64,000 nucleotides of DNA from Acidimicrobiales bacterium. Its GTDB lineage: Bacteria > Actinomycetota > Acidimicrobiia > Acidimicrobiales > Iamiaceae. Below are positions 28,231 through 36,593 of this stretch, piece by piece (position 1 is the stretch's first letter; each line of letters begins with the position of its first letter). Under the pieces are notes generated by a model. That model worked only from the letters and a program-made list of their open reading frames with translations, was not told the origin of the DNA and ran no database searches. The stretch is taken from contig JAUJNP010000015.1 in the NCBI GenBank assembly GCA_030448105.1, forward strand, positions 4,608 to 68,607, read 5' to 3'. Made by a program: the position numbers and the translations under genes.

Positions 28231-29034
28231 TCAGATCCGCGCCCGGTGGTGGATGGGGCCGGGCACCGGAGCGGACAGGCGCAACAGGGCACCGGGGTGC
28301 TGGTCGGTGGTGGCGGTGGCGACGATCATGGCGTCGGCGCCGTCGAAGGCCAGGCTGGCCACGAACCGGCCGGGCAGGTCGACGGTGTGGCGGAGCTCGC
28401 CGTCGGGTGAGTAGCCGACCACCGCCTCCCCGTTGCCGAGGGCGACCCACACGCCACCCTCGCCGTCGACGGCCAGGCCGTCGGCCTCCCCGTTGGGCGT
28501 CCGAGCGAAGATCGTCGAGCCGCCGCCGGTCAGGGCGTGCACCTCTCCCGTCCCGAAGTCACACGCGTAGAGGGTGCTGCCGTCGGGCGAAGGGCCGCAG
28601 CCGTTGGGCAGCGAGATCCCGGTGAGCACCTGCTCGGGCTCGCCCCCGGGCTCGATGAACCAGAAGTCGCCCGGCACGGGCTCGCCGCCCAGGAAGGGGT
28701 GGTAGCGCAGGGCGCCCACCAGCACCGACCCGTGGGTGGTGGCGCACATGTCGTTGAAGCCGACCACGCCTTCGGGCGGCTCGAACACCACCCGGTCCTC
28801 ACGGTCGGGGTGCACGTGGACCAGGTTCTTGCCCCCGACGAGCGCCCCGCCGTCGGCGTGGAGGGCGAGGCCGCCCACGCCGCGGCGCTTGGGCACGACC
28901 GTCGCCACGTCGCCGTCGGCCCAGCGGTGCACCCCGCCGCCGAGGGCGTCGCTGAACCAGATCCCACCTGCCTCGTCGACCCTGGGCGCCTCGGTGAGCT
29001 GATATCCGGATGCGAGCACCTCGGGTTCAGGCAT
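28231..29034 (-). CDS. SMP-30/gluconolactonase-like beta-propeller protein
   Basis: 267 residues with the SMP-30 pattern: VDEAGGIWFSDALGGGVHRW, GVVGFNDMCATTHGSVLVG, ISLPNGCGPSPDGSTLYACD and EADGLAVDGEGGVWVAL. The Asn in LPNG and Asp in EADGL are metal ligands in lactonases of this family. It may hydrolyse a sugar or other lactone; substrate unknown. Its start overlaps the end of the hypothetical gene upstream by 8 bp, so the two are coupled. Confidence 0.85.
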   Translation of the reverse strand: MPEPEVLASGYQLTEAPRVDEAGGIWFSDALGGGVHRWADGDVATVVPKRRGVGGLALHADGGALVGGKNLVHVHPDREDRVVFEPPEGVVGFNDMCATTHGSVLVGALRYHPFLGGEPVPGDFWFIEPGGEPEQVLTGISLPNGCGPSPDGSTLYACDFGTGEVHALTGGGSTIFARTPNGEADGLAVDGEGGVWVALGNGEAVVGYSPDGELRHTVDLPGRFVASLAFDGADAMIVATATTDQHPGALLRLSAPVPGPIHHRARI

Positions 29035-29632
29035 CGTCGTCCTCCTCGGCCGGCAGGTAGTCGAAGGTCAGGTCGCCCAGGCGAACCAGGGTGGAGGCGA
29101 TCCACCCGCCCATGGCGCCGAAGTGGTCGTCGAGCACGGACCCGTCGGCCAGGACCGCCTCGGCCAGCTCGTAGGAGCCCTCGTAGCTCACCTCGATGGC
29201 GTACTCGCCCGCCTCCATCTCGTTGTCGAAGACGGTCTCGAGGGTGGGGCCCGACCGCTGGAGGCGCTCGTCGCCGATGGGGGAGCTGGCCTGGGGGAGC
29301 ACGGCCAGCACCCGGTTGGGGTCGGGGGCGGAGGCCAGGCGCTGGACCCGCATGACGATCTCGATCTCGATGCGGGGTGGCTCCTCGAAGGGCTCGCCGA
29401 TGTACCACGACCGGTAGGAGCTCTGGGCCCAGGTGGGCCAGTCGAGGCTGATGTCGGCCCGGGTGCGGGGCGGGAGGCCTTCGCCGGGGAGGCTGTAGGA
29501 CGTCTCCCACGTGAGGTCGCCCAGCAGCACGTCGGCCTGGAACCGCTCCTCGAAGGCCTGGCGCTCGAGGAAGGCGCTTTCCATGGCGTCGCGGAGGGCG
29601 CCGATGGCGTCGGTGAAGACGTGGTCGAGCAT
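29027..29632 (-). CDS. Conserved-looking hypothetical protein, 201 residues
   Basis: Not recognised. An acidic soluble protein without signal or membrane segments; it has a DLTWETSYSLPGEG region and an IEIEIVMRVQRLA strand suggestive of a beta-rich fold, and ends in EEDDDA. Codon use matches neighbouring genes. It is first in an operon with the SMP-30-like gene and has a leaderless promoter box (TAGGGT 9 nt before the ATG). Confidence 0.7.
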   Translation of the reverse strand: MLDHVFTDAIGALRDAMESAFLERQAFEERFQADVLLGDLTWETSYSLPGEGLPPRTRADISLDWPTWAQSSYRSWYIGEPFEEPPRIEIEIVMRVQRLASAPDPNRVLAVLPQASSPIGDERLQRSGPTLETVFDNEMEAGEYAIEVSYEGSYELAEAVLADGSVLDDHFGAMGGWIASTLVRLGDLTFDYLPAEEDDDA

Positions 29633-29641
29633 GCGGCGGCG

Positions 29642-29647
29642 ACCCTA
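29642..29647 (-). promoter_or_regulatory. -10 box TAGGGT of the hypothetical/SMP-30 operon
   Basis: Minus-strand TAGGGT ends 9 nt before the ATG at 29632. Confidence 0.5.
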
Positions 29648-29652
29648 GGCCG

Positions 29653-30309
29653 TCATGTGGGACGGGCCGGCTCCGGCTCGGGCGACATGAACGCGATGGG
29701 CACCGAGAGGCCGAGATCCCAGTGGCGCAGCGTGGTGATGCGGCGGCCGGGCTGCACGGCCTCCTTCACTCGGCCGAGGTGCTCGCGGTAGCGGTCGGGC
29801 AGCGCGTCGATGTCGGCCACCGTCAGGGCGAGGCCGAAGAACCGCGCCGGACCGTTGCCCGCCGGCTCCTGGGGCCCGACCAGCTCGAGCACCACCTCGC
29901 CGAGGCGGAAGAACCACTGGCGCATCGGCGCGCCGTCGGTGTCGGTGTCACGCGTGCGGCGCACGGCGACGCCGGTGACGGCCGACACCTCGGCGGCGGT
30001 GCGCTCCCCATCGGGGCTCATGAGCACCACGTGGTCGATGGCGAGGGCGCCGTTCGGATGGTCGGCGGGGATGGCGGGAGGTTGGTCGCCGGCCAGGGTG
30101 GTGACACCGTCGATGACTCCCGGTGGACCGGGGAGGTCGCGCAGCGACCAGGTCCGTAGCCCCTTGCCCACGCCCCGACCGGCCAAGCGGACCCGCACGG
30201 CGCCGATACGGCAGATGGCGTCGGCATCGACGGCGAAGCCGGCGTCGCGCCACAGGCCCGGGTCGTCGCCGACCACCAGCTCGTCGACGGTCGGTCCCGG
30301 ATGTCCCAC
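29653..30309 (-). CDS. VOC/glyoxalase-like protein with two modules
   Basis: 218 residues from the GTG at 30309, which follows TACGAT by 8 nt. The second half contains ALAIDHVVLMSPDGERTAAE, MRQWFFRLGEVVLELVGP (a His/Glu metal-ligand pair would lie here) and FFGLALTVADIDALPDRYR, typical of a glyoxalase-like fold in which N- and C-terminal halves repeat. Function unknown. It ends just before the divergent stretch shared with the hypothetical gene and is the last chromosomal-type gene before tRNA-Pro. Confidence 0.7.
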   Translation of the reverse strand: MGHPGPTVDELVVGDDPGLWRDAGFAVDADAICRIGAVRVRLAGRGVGKGLRTWSLRDLPGPPGVIDGVTTLAGDQPPAIPADHPNGALAIDHVVLMSPDGERTAAEVSAVTGVAVRRTRDTDTDGAPMRQWFFRLGEVVLELVGPQEPAGNGPARFFGLALTVADIDALPDRYREHLGRVKEAVQPGRRITTLRHWDLGLSVPIAFMSPEPEPARPT

Positions 30310-30317
30310 GGGTGCGG

Positions 30318-30323
30318 ATCGTA
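30318..30323 (-). promoter_or_regulatory. -10 box TACGAT of the VOC gene
   Basis: Minus-strand TACGAT ends 8 nt before the GTG at 30309. Confidence 0.5.
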
Positions 30324-30347
30324 GGCCCGGGTACGGTGGGCGCTCCG

Positions 30348-30421
30348 CTGGCCGTAGCGCAGCTTGGTAGCGCACCTGCTTTGGGAGCAGGGGGTCGTGG
30401 GTTCGAATCCCACCGGCCAGA
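30348..30421 (+). tRNA. tRNA-Pro (anticodon TGG)
   Basis: Full cloverleaf: acceptor stem CTGGCCG (30348-30354) with CGGCCAG (30414-30420), D-stem GCGC/GCGC, anticodon stem CCTGC/GCAGG around loop TTTGGGA (anticodon TGG), T-stem GTGGG/CCCAC with loop TTCGAAT, discriminator A. CCA is not encoded. An accessory region begins immediately after it. Confidence 0.95.
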
Positions 30422-30464
30422 CTCTGTGATGTCGCGAGACATCGGAAACACCTTGAACCCCTAT

Positions 30465-30720
30465 CTGGGTGGTCGGCGGGGTTTGGGCCCGGGTGGGATG
30501 CCGAGGGGCTGGTAGTCCTTGGTGGGGTCGATGGTGAGCTTTCAGAGGAGCTCGCCGGTGATCGCGTGGACGACCCGCACCTCGAGGTCGTGGGTGAGGA
30601 CGACAACTCGGGTGCCGCGGTGGGTGGCGCCGGCGCGACGTGGTGCGCTGCGGCCGTCGACGCGCAGGGTGATCTTTCCGTAGGCCAACGAAAAGGGTGG
30701 CATCCCGTAGGGCCGCTCAT
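30465..30720 (-). pseudogene. C-terminal remnant of an IS481-type (DDE) integrase
   Basis: The minus strand reads KITLRVDGRSAPRR, then HRGTRVVVLTHDLEVRVVH, AITGELL-stop-KLTIDPTKDYQP, the C-terminal end typical of actinobacterial IS481-family transposases, with an in-frame TGA replacing an expected Arg codon. The catalytic domain is missing. Next to it, GATGTCGCGAGACATC (about 30429-30444) is a hairpin resembling the ends of such elements. Evidence of past insertion beside tRNA-Pro. Confidence 0.65.
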
Positions 30721-30741
30721 CGCCCTGCGAGGCTTTGACGG

Positions 30742-31460
30742 GTGAGTGACTACATGACGCCCGGCTTGGTCCGATGGCGGAGGGTCACCGACGTACCGCT
30801 TCTGATCCTGGCCGTGGGAAGTCTCCCGCTCCTGCTGTTGGAGTTCGCCCGCAACGATCTACCGAGGGCAGACCGGGTCTTTCTTGACGTGGTGAACGTG
30901 GTTGTCCTCGTGGCCTTCGCCGTCGACTACGTGGTGGAGCTCGCTCTGGCCGAGCGCAAGGGCAAGTACGTGCGGCGGGAGTGGACGAGTCTGCTGATCG
31001 TGGTGGCGCAAGCCCTGGCCCTGGTGCCGTCCCTGGCCAGCTTCGGTGTGCTGCGCATCCTGCGGGCTGGCCGAGCATGGCGTTTGGTCGCGGTGCTAGC
31101 TCGAGTTGTCGCCATCGGTGGCGCAGCGGCGAGGGCCGAACCATCCTGCGCCGCCATGCGGCCGCCTTCGCGTTGGGTATCGCCGGTATGACGTGGCTGA
31201 CGTCGGCCGTGGCCTTCACCCTCGTCGAGGATGTCGGCGCCGACGGGCGGCTGCACTCGTTCTTCGATGGGCTGTGGTGGTCGTCCACCACGATCACCAC
31301 CGTGGGCTACGGAGACGTGTTTCCGGTGACCACGGCCGGGCGCGGTAGGCGTCGTCACGATGGGCGTCGGCATCAGTGCGTTCGCCGTGGTCACCGCCAA
31401 GGTGGCCGAGTTTCTGGTCCGCGGGCTCGAGGATGAAGACGGCGACGACGAGGACGGTTA
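30742..31460 (+). CDS. Voltage-gated-type potassium channel (two apparent frameshifts)
   Basis: A small channel of about 240 residues with a voltage-sensor-like N-terminus: several hydrophobic helices (VPLLILAVGSLPLLLLEF, VVVLVAFAVDYVVELAL) and an Arg-rich helix LRILRAGRAWRLVAVLARVV (S4-like). After a break near 31133 the frame continues AFALGIAGMTWLTSAVAF and the pore TITTVGYGDVFPVT, the K+ selectivity filter TVGYGD. A second break near 31345 leads to VGVVTMGVGISAFAVVTAKV and an acidic C-terminus. The first break is in a G run. Lower GC than neighbours on the left. Confidence 0.75.
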
Positions 31461-31621
31461 GGTGGTCTGACACCAGTCCGAGGCCGGAACCATGCTCCAC
31501 TCTCTCGATCGAGAATGATCGTTCAAGGTCGGCAAGGTGGGCTTCGGCGCGTACCGACGACCAGCTCGCTCGCATCGTTGGCCGGACTTGGGACAACGCC
31601 CGGCTGGGCGGTTCGGCTGTC
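31461..31621. other. Intergenic segment, nothing recognised
   Basis: Between the convergent channel and methyltransferase genes. It contains TCTCGATCGAGA, a 12-bp palindrome near 31502, but no gene or clear terminator. Confidence 0.4.
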
Positions 31622-32261
31622 TTACCGACCCCCGGTGCCCCAGTAGAAGGGCCTGAGGTTCCGGTCACGCTGATGTCCCAGTTCAGCGCCCGGAGCCGGC
31701 GTTCGAGTGACGCTGGCTCGTAGGGGACCTTGATCACTCGAAACGGGGTTCCATCAATTAGCTCCCGCTGCACGATGGACGAGTGGATGCCCTCAACAGC
31801 TCGGCGTCGGTGCGATGGTTGTCGTCGAAGAAGAACACGCTTCCGTCGGGCTCGAGCGCCTCATCGACGAGGTTCCAGAACTGCTCGAACCTGTCTTCGG
31901 GAAGGTGTGAGATCCAGAATCCGAAGAAGACGGCGTCGTATCGGCGGGTCGGATGCCACGCGAAGAGGTCCGCGTGAACGAATCGGACCGGTGCACTTGA
32001 ACCCACTCGAGCTCGTGCTCGCGCCAGCATCTCGGGGGCACCATCGACCGCTGTCACACTTGCGGCTGATCGTTGCAGTCTTTCGGTCCAGACACCCGGA
32101 CCGCAGGCGAGTTCGAGGACATCGCCAGTCGGCTGAAAGGCGTTGATGGCCGACAACAGCTCGTCTTGGCCCGGCGCGTCGATCGCGTGGTCTTCGTATT
32201 CATCGGCGAGAGCCCGGTAATAGGCGAGCTGCTCGTCAACAGGCGAGGAAGGGTCGCCCAT
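31622..32261 (-). CDS. Class I SAM-dependent methyltransferase (two apparent frameshifts)
   Basis: About 213 residues after repair. Seen: motif I VLELACGPGVWTERL, SVTAVDGAPEMLARARARVG, the post-I Asp region HADLFAWHPTRRYDAVFFGF and EALEPDGSVFFFDDNH. One missing G near 31785 leads to RELIDGTPFRVIKVPYEPAS and LERRLRALNWDISVTG; a second missing C near 31655 gives the end SGPFYWGTGGR-stop at 31622. This C-terminal pattern is shared by a family of small methyltransferases of unknown substrate. Lower GC than the core genome here. Confidence 0.75.
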
Positions 32262-32409
32262 GCCCGGCGAGCGTAGTTATCGGCCTGCGGCCTCGCCACC
32301 GGCACCTTGAGCGCATGGATCTGTCGCAAACGGCGGCGCTGCCGGCGCGGCACGATGTCACCTGCGGCCGGGTCGGAGCCCACGGATACTTCCCCGATCT
32401 GTACTTCAA

Positions 32410-32967
32410 GTGCGCGGCGCGGACGTCTCTCGCGGTCAGGATGCAGTTGTGGTCATTCGCGCCCTCTGGTTGAACGGCACCGTCGGCAGCGGGAAGAACA
32501 CCGTCGGCGCGGCAGTCGCAGAGCGATTGGCGAACGGCGGCGAAGCAGTCGCCTTCGTCGCCACCGACGCACTGGGCGCCCTCTGGCCGCGACCACCGGA
32601 TGACCCGTTCAACACAGGGGTCGTGGCGAAGAACCTGGCGGCCGTCGCTGCGAACTTCTCGACTGCGGGCGCACGAAGTCTCATCGTCGCCGGCGTGATC
32701 AAGGCACACACCGAGCTCGAGCTCTTCGAGCAGGCGATCCGCGCACCGGTCAGCCTTGTCCGCCTCATCGTGCCCGAGCCCGAACTCAAAGTGCGCCTTC
32801 GTCGGCGACACGGCGAGATCGACCCCAGTGGTCTTCGCTGGCACCTCGACCGTGCCCCGACACTCACCAAGATCCTCGACGCCTCCGGGCTCCCGATGCT
32901 CGACGTTGCGAACGTCGGTCACCCCAATGACACCGCCAGCGGAGTACTGGCCGCGGCTGGGTGGTAG
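32410..32967 (+). CDS. P-loop kinase-like protein (adenylylsulfate/shikimate kinase-like)
   Basis: 185 residues from ATG 32410; a GTG near 32446 is an alternative start closer to the fold. P-loop GTVGSGKNT begins the nucleotide-binding domain, followed by VAFVATDALGALWPRPPDDP and SLIVAGVIKAHTELELFEQ, VRLIVPEPELKVRLRRRHG (a lid-like Arg-rich region). The layout is that of small-molecule kinases annotated only as AAA/ATP-binding. Substrate unknown. Divergent from the methyltransferase; the 148-bp gap before it also holds a 52-codon frame at 32316 of no recognised family. Confidence 0.6.
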   Translation: MRGADVSRGQDAVVVIRALWLNGTVGSGKNTVGAAVAERLANGGEAVAFVATDALGALWPRPPDDPFNTGVVAKNLAAVAANFSTAGARSLIVAGVIKAHTELELFEQAIRAPVSLVRLIVPEPELKVRLRRRHGEIDPSGLRWHLDRAPTLTKILDASGLPMLDVANVGHPNDTASGVLAAAGW

Positions 32968-33048
32968 CCGGACACCGTCCTCTATTGCCGGGTGGCGCTC
33001 TCTGCCCGAATGACGGAGCTTCTTCGCGACGGTGGGGGAGGCTGCTGC

Positions 33049-33777
33049 ATGGCTGACAACGTCTTCGAGGAGCCAAGGCTGGCCGCGATCTATGACGCGC
33101 TGGACTCTGACCGAAGCGACCTTGCGGCCTACGTCGCGATTGCCGGCGAGCTCGGCGCCCGCTCGGTCCTGGACATCGGATGCGGTACCGGCGTGTTCGC
33201 CTGCCTTCTCAGCGATGCGGGCTTGGAGGTCACCGGCGTCGACCCTGCTGCCGCCATGCTCGAGGTCGCCCGAGCGAAGCCAGGCGCTGACCGGGTGCGG
33301 TGGATCCATGGGGTTCCGACCGACCTCCCGCCACTGCAGGTAGACCTGGCAACGATGACCGGCAACGTGTCTCAGGTCTTCTTGGAGGACGAGGAGTGGC
33401 AGCGAACGCTTGATGCCATTCGCCTGGCTCTTGGTCCCGGCGGCTACTTGGTCTTCGAGACGCGGCGACCCGAACGGCGGGCATGGGAGGAGTGGAACCG
33501 GGAGCAATCCTTTCAGCGCGTCGAGATCCAGGACGTTGGACTGGTCGAAACTTGGAACGAGGTCATCGACGTCGCTCTCCCGCTCGTCACCTTCCGCAGC
33601 ACCATCGTCTTCCACGCCGACGACACCGTCCTGACGTCCACCTCCACGCTCCGCTTCCGGACCCGCGAGGAGGTGGACCGCTCGCTCGCGCGGGCGGGCT
33701 TCAGGGTTCGAGACGTCCGCAACGCCCCCGATCGTCCTCGCAAGGAGTACGTCTTCGTAGCCGAACGCAAGGGATGA
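33049..33777 (+). CDS. Class I SAM-dependent methyltransferase
   Basis: 242 residues, frame intact. Seen: SVLDIGCGTGVFACLLSDAG (motif I, SAM binding), VTGVDPAAAMLEVARAKPG, DLATMTGNVSQVF and LGPGGYLVFETRRP. The N-terminal YDALDSDRSDLAAY is typical of a family of unassigned methyltransferases. Upstream GGGGGAGGC supplies a Shine-Dalgarno, unlike most leaderless genes in this window, consistent with foreign origin. Substrate unknown. Confidence 0.82.
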   Translation: MADNVFEEPRLAAIYDALDSDRSDLAAYVAIAGELGARSVLDIGCGTGVFACLLSDAGLEVTGVDPAAAMLEVARAKPGADRVRWIHGVPTDLPPLQVDLATMTGNVSQVFLEDEEWQRTLDAIRLALGPGGYLVFETRRPERRAWEEWNREQSFQRVEIQDVGLVETWNEVIDVALPLVTFRSTIVFHADDTVLTSTSTLRFRTREEVDRSLARAGFRVRDVRNAPDRPRKEYVFVAERKG

Positions 33778-33837
33778 GGGTGACGGCTGACAAGGCCGCC
33801 GGTTCACTTGCTCTCGTCTAGCTCAGTCGGTCCCCCA

Positions 33838-35236
33838 GGGGATGTCCCGTGAGGTGGTGTAGGTCGGAGTAGAGGGTCCACCACTGGGTGGGCCACCGGC
33901 GAGAGCCTCGGCGTGTTCCTAGCCGGGTTCACGTAAGGAGATCTCACCGGTGGCCCTCACTGATTCTGACCTGTCCGACCTGCTCGCCGCGCTGAAGGCG
34001 GGGGAGGTGACCGACACTGTCCGCACCAGCTTGGAGTGGATCCTCCAGGAGCTCATCGAGGCCGAAGCCTCCTCGGTGATCGGCGCCCGCCCCTATGAGC
34101 GCACCGATAGCCGCACCACCCAGCGCAACGGGCACCGTCCACGGCTGCTGTCCACCGCCGCAGGCGATGTGGGGCTCAAGATCCCCAAGCTGCGGACCGG
34201 CGGCTTCTTCCCGTCGCTGTTGGAGCGGCGCCGGCGCATCGACCGGGCCTTGTTCGCGGTGGTGATGGAGGCCTACGTGCACGGCGTTTCCACCCGCAAG
34301 GTCGACGATCTCGTCCAGGCCCTCGGGGTGGGCTCGGGGATCTCCAAGAGCGAGGTCTCACGCATCTGTGCCGAGCTGGACCGGGACCTGGAGGCGTTCC
34401 GGAACCGGCCCCTCGGCCACGTGGAGTTCCCTTGTTCGCCGACGCCACCTACATCAAAGGCCGCATCAACGGCCGGGTCGTGTCCCGGGCCGTGGTCGTG
34501 GCCACCGGGGTCACCGCCACCGGCGACCGTGAAGTGCTGGGTGTGGCCGTCGGCGACGGTGAGGACGGGGCCTTTTGGACCGCCTTCCTGCAAGGCCTCG
34601 AGCCCGGGGCCTCTCGGGGTGCAACTGGTCATCAGCGACCATCACCTCGGACTCAAGGCCGCCATCGCCGGCGTGTTCATCGGTGCTGGGTGGCAGCGCG
34701 CCGGGTCCACTTCATGAGAAACATCTTGGCCCGGGTCCCCAAGGCCTCCGCCGAGATGGTCGCCGCCGCCGTGCGCACCATCTTCGCCCAGCCCGACGCC
34801 GCCCACGTCCGCTCCCAGCTGGCCGAGGTCACCTCGATGCTCCACGGCCAGTTCCCGGAGGTGTCGATGTGTCTTACCGACGCCGCTGAGGACCTGCTGG
34901 CCTTCACCGGCTTCCCCAGGCCCACTGGCGTGGCTGTCCACCAACCCTCTCGAGCGGCTCAACGGCGAGATCAAGCGGCGCACCAACGTCGTGGGCATCT
35001 TCCCCAACGACGCCGCCATCGCCCGGCTCGTCACCGCCGTCGTCGTCGAAGCCCACGACGAATGGGCCGTCGCCGAACGCCGCTACCTCTCCGAAGAATC
35101 CATGGCCAAGCTGAGCCTGGAACCCGCCGCGCAGACCCCACCGAGAGGCGCCCTAGCCGTCACCGCATAAGCCACACTGTCGACGTCGAGTCGCTCAAGC
35201 CGACGCCGACCTACACCACTTCCACGAGAAACGATC
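33838..35236. mobile_element. IS256-family insertion sequence
   Basis: Outer ends share an imperfect inverted repeat whose inner part GTGGTGTAGGTCGG is identical at both ends (left near 33854, right complement near 35210). The element of about 1.4 kb is flanked by the 8-bp direct repeat GTCCCCCA (33830-33837 and 35237-35244), the duplication size expected for this family. It carries one transposase gene. The exact outer bases are uncertain because the terminal repeats are imperfect. Confidence 0.7.
33950..35170 (+). CDS. IS256-family (mutator-type) transposase, frame broken
   Basis: About 408 residues after repair. Seen: [19 protein letters not shown] and [57 protein letters not shown] (first catalytic Asp), [16 protein letters not shown] (second Asp), [14 protein letters not shown], and [20 protein letters not shown] with the catalytic Glu. 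Single missing bases near 34432, 34616, 34917 and 34931 split it; all fit homopolymer losses, so activity cannot be judged from this sequence. Confidence 0.85.
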
Positions 35237-35244
35237 GTCCCCCA

Positions 35245-35483
35245 CGCTCGCCCTCGTCGGCACGCCCACACCTATCCGCCGTTGGCAACGCCCATGGCAT
35301 CTTCTGCAAGTCAGTCCGCGAGTCCCAAGAAGACGAGGATTGGTCTGCCCAGGCGAAGCATCTCCTCGTCACTGAGCCGACGGAGGCGCTCGCCGAGCTC
35401 GAGAGGGGCACGGTCGTGATCTTGTCGACTGGTGCGAAGCGATTGGTGCCCCCTTCCGCCGGTTGGGATAGCAGACTTGGGGT
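35245..35483. other. Segment right of the IS, no gene recognised
   Basis: No recognisable gene. A minus-strand frame ends in LELGERLRRLSDEEMLRLG followed by RPILVFLGLAD-stop at 35311 and looks weakly protein-like, perhaps the tail of a gene cut off by the insertion; the plus strand also stays open. Undecided. Confidence 0.3.
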
Positions 35484-36018
35484 GTGCGCAGCCGGCTGCC
35501 GTCGCCGGCGGACGTTTGGATGGATGCGCGACTCGTCGTCCGTGACTCCGCGATCGAAGGACGCGGCCTGTTCTTCGCCCACGGGCTCCCCTGCTGGAAC
35601 TGTTGTGCTTCGACTCGGTGGACGCCTCGTCTCGTCGGCCGAGCTCGGCGCGCTCCTGCGGCAAGCGGAAGCCGATCCGGCGGCTCCGTACGTCGACACG
35701 ATCACGGTGTACGACGATGCGCACCTCGTGCTTCCGCCGAACACGCCGATCCACTTCGGGAATCACAGCTGCGACCCGACCCTGTGGCACGTCGGACCGT
35801 ACGAGCTTGCGACGCGCCGAGACGTGATCGCCGGCGAGGAGGCGACCCTCGACTACGGCACCGCCTCTGGCGCCGAAGGGTTCAGGATGGCGTGCCGGTG
35901 TGGAGCCGCAACGTGCCGGGGCGAGGTGACGAGCGCCGACTGGAGGCGAGTGGAGCTCCACGAGCGCTACCGCGGTCACTGGGTACCCGCGCTGCAAGAG
36001 CGGATCAACCGGCTCTGA
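35484..36018 (+). CDS. SET-domain protein (one apparent frameshift)
   Basis: About 178 residues. Seen: N-terminal SAIEGRGLFFAHGL (SET-N motif with GRG), the hallmark HFGNHSCDPTLWHV (NHSCxP, SAM/lysine site), RRDVIAGEEATLDYG (ELxxDY equivalent) and the post-SET zinc motif CRCGAATCRG. These are features of protein-lysine methyltransferases; bacterial copies are usually acquired. The frame breaks near 35590 at CTCCCCTGC. Start GTG 35484 or ATG 35520. It lies in the low-GC accessory stretch. Target unknown. Confidence 0.75.
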
Positions 36019-36141
36019 ACCCTGCCCCGAACGGCGGATCAGAGGCCACCCACGAGTGAAGCTTGGTCGTTGGGAGGTCGCCCGTCCGGCCGCACTTGGT
36101 TCGACGGATATCACCATGGGGACGACGTCCTTGGCGCTACC

Positions 36142-36147
36142 TACGCT
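36142..36147 (+). promoter_or_regulatory. -10 box TACGCT of the VOC gene
   Basis: TACGCT ends 6 nt before the GTG at 36154. Confidence 0.45.
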
Positions 36148-36153
36148 GAGGCG

Positions 36154-36549
36154 GTGGACCCGATCCTGCACCTGTCGCTCCCGGTGAGCGACGTCGAGGT
36201 GGCCCGGGCCTTCTATGTCGAGGTGCTCGGTTGCTCGGCGGGGCGGGTGCGGGACGGCTGGAGCGACGTGTGGTTCCACGGGATGCAGCTCACGTTGCAG
36301 GAGCGTCCGGACGAGGTGCGACCGGCCAACCAGCAGGGCGTCCGCCACTTCGGCGCGACCCTCGGCGCCGAGGACCTGGCCGCGCTGCTGGAGCGCATCG
36401 AGCGCCACCCCGTGGAGTGGCTGAGCCCGGTGGCCACCGACTTCGCCGGCACGCCCCGGGAGCAGACCAAGGCCAAGCTGGCCGACCCGAGCGGCAACGT
36501 TATCGAGCTCAAGTCCTACGTCGACCCCGACGCCGCCTTCGGCCACTAG
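36154..36549 (+). CDS. VOC-family protein
   Basis: 131 residues, one glyoxalase/bleomycin-resistance-like domain: ILHLSLPVSDVEVARAFYVE at the N-terminus, WFHGMQLTLQER, GVRHFGATLGAEDLAALLER and the C-terminal LADPSGNVIELKSYVDP with the metal-ligand Glu. Codon use and GC return to the chromosome type here, marking the end of the accessory region. Function unknown. Confidence 0.78.
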   Translation: MDPILHLSLPVSDVEVARAFYVEVLGCSAGRVRDGWSDVWFHGMQLTLQERPDEVRPANQQGVRHFGATLGAEDLAALLERIERHPVEWLSPVATDFAGTPREQTKAKLADPSGNVIELKSYVDPDAAFGH

Positions 36550-36579
36550 GCCGGGCGGGAGCACCAACCGCGGCGGCGC

Positions 36580-36585
36580 TACCGT
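36580..36585 (+). promoter_or_regulatory. -10 box TACCGT of the nitroreductase-like gene
   Basis: TACCGT ends 8 nt before the ATG at 36594. Confidence 0.5.
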
Positions 36586-36593
36586 CGCATCCC

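Noticed and set aside
30422-30741. An attachment-site duplication of the tRNA-Pro 3' end
   Set aside because: No second copy of the TTCGAATCCCAC segment was found near 36 kb, so an att-site pair cannot be claimed.
33811-33830. A tRNA-like start (GTCTAGCTCAGTCGGT) left of the IS
   Set aside because: Only a D-arm-like stretch; no matching anticodon or T arm on either side of the element.
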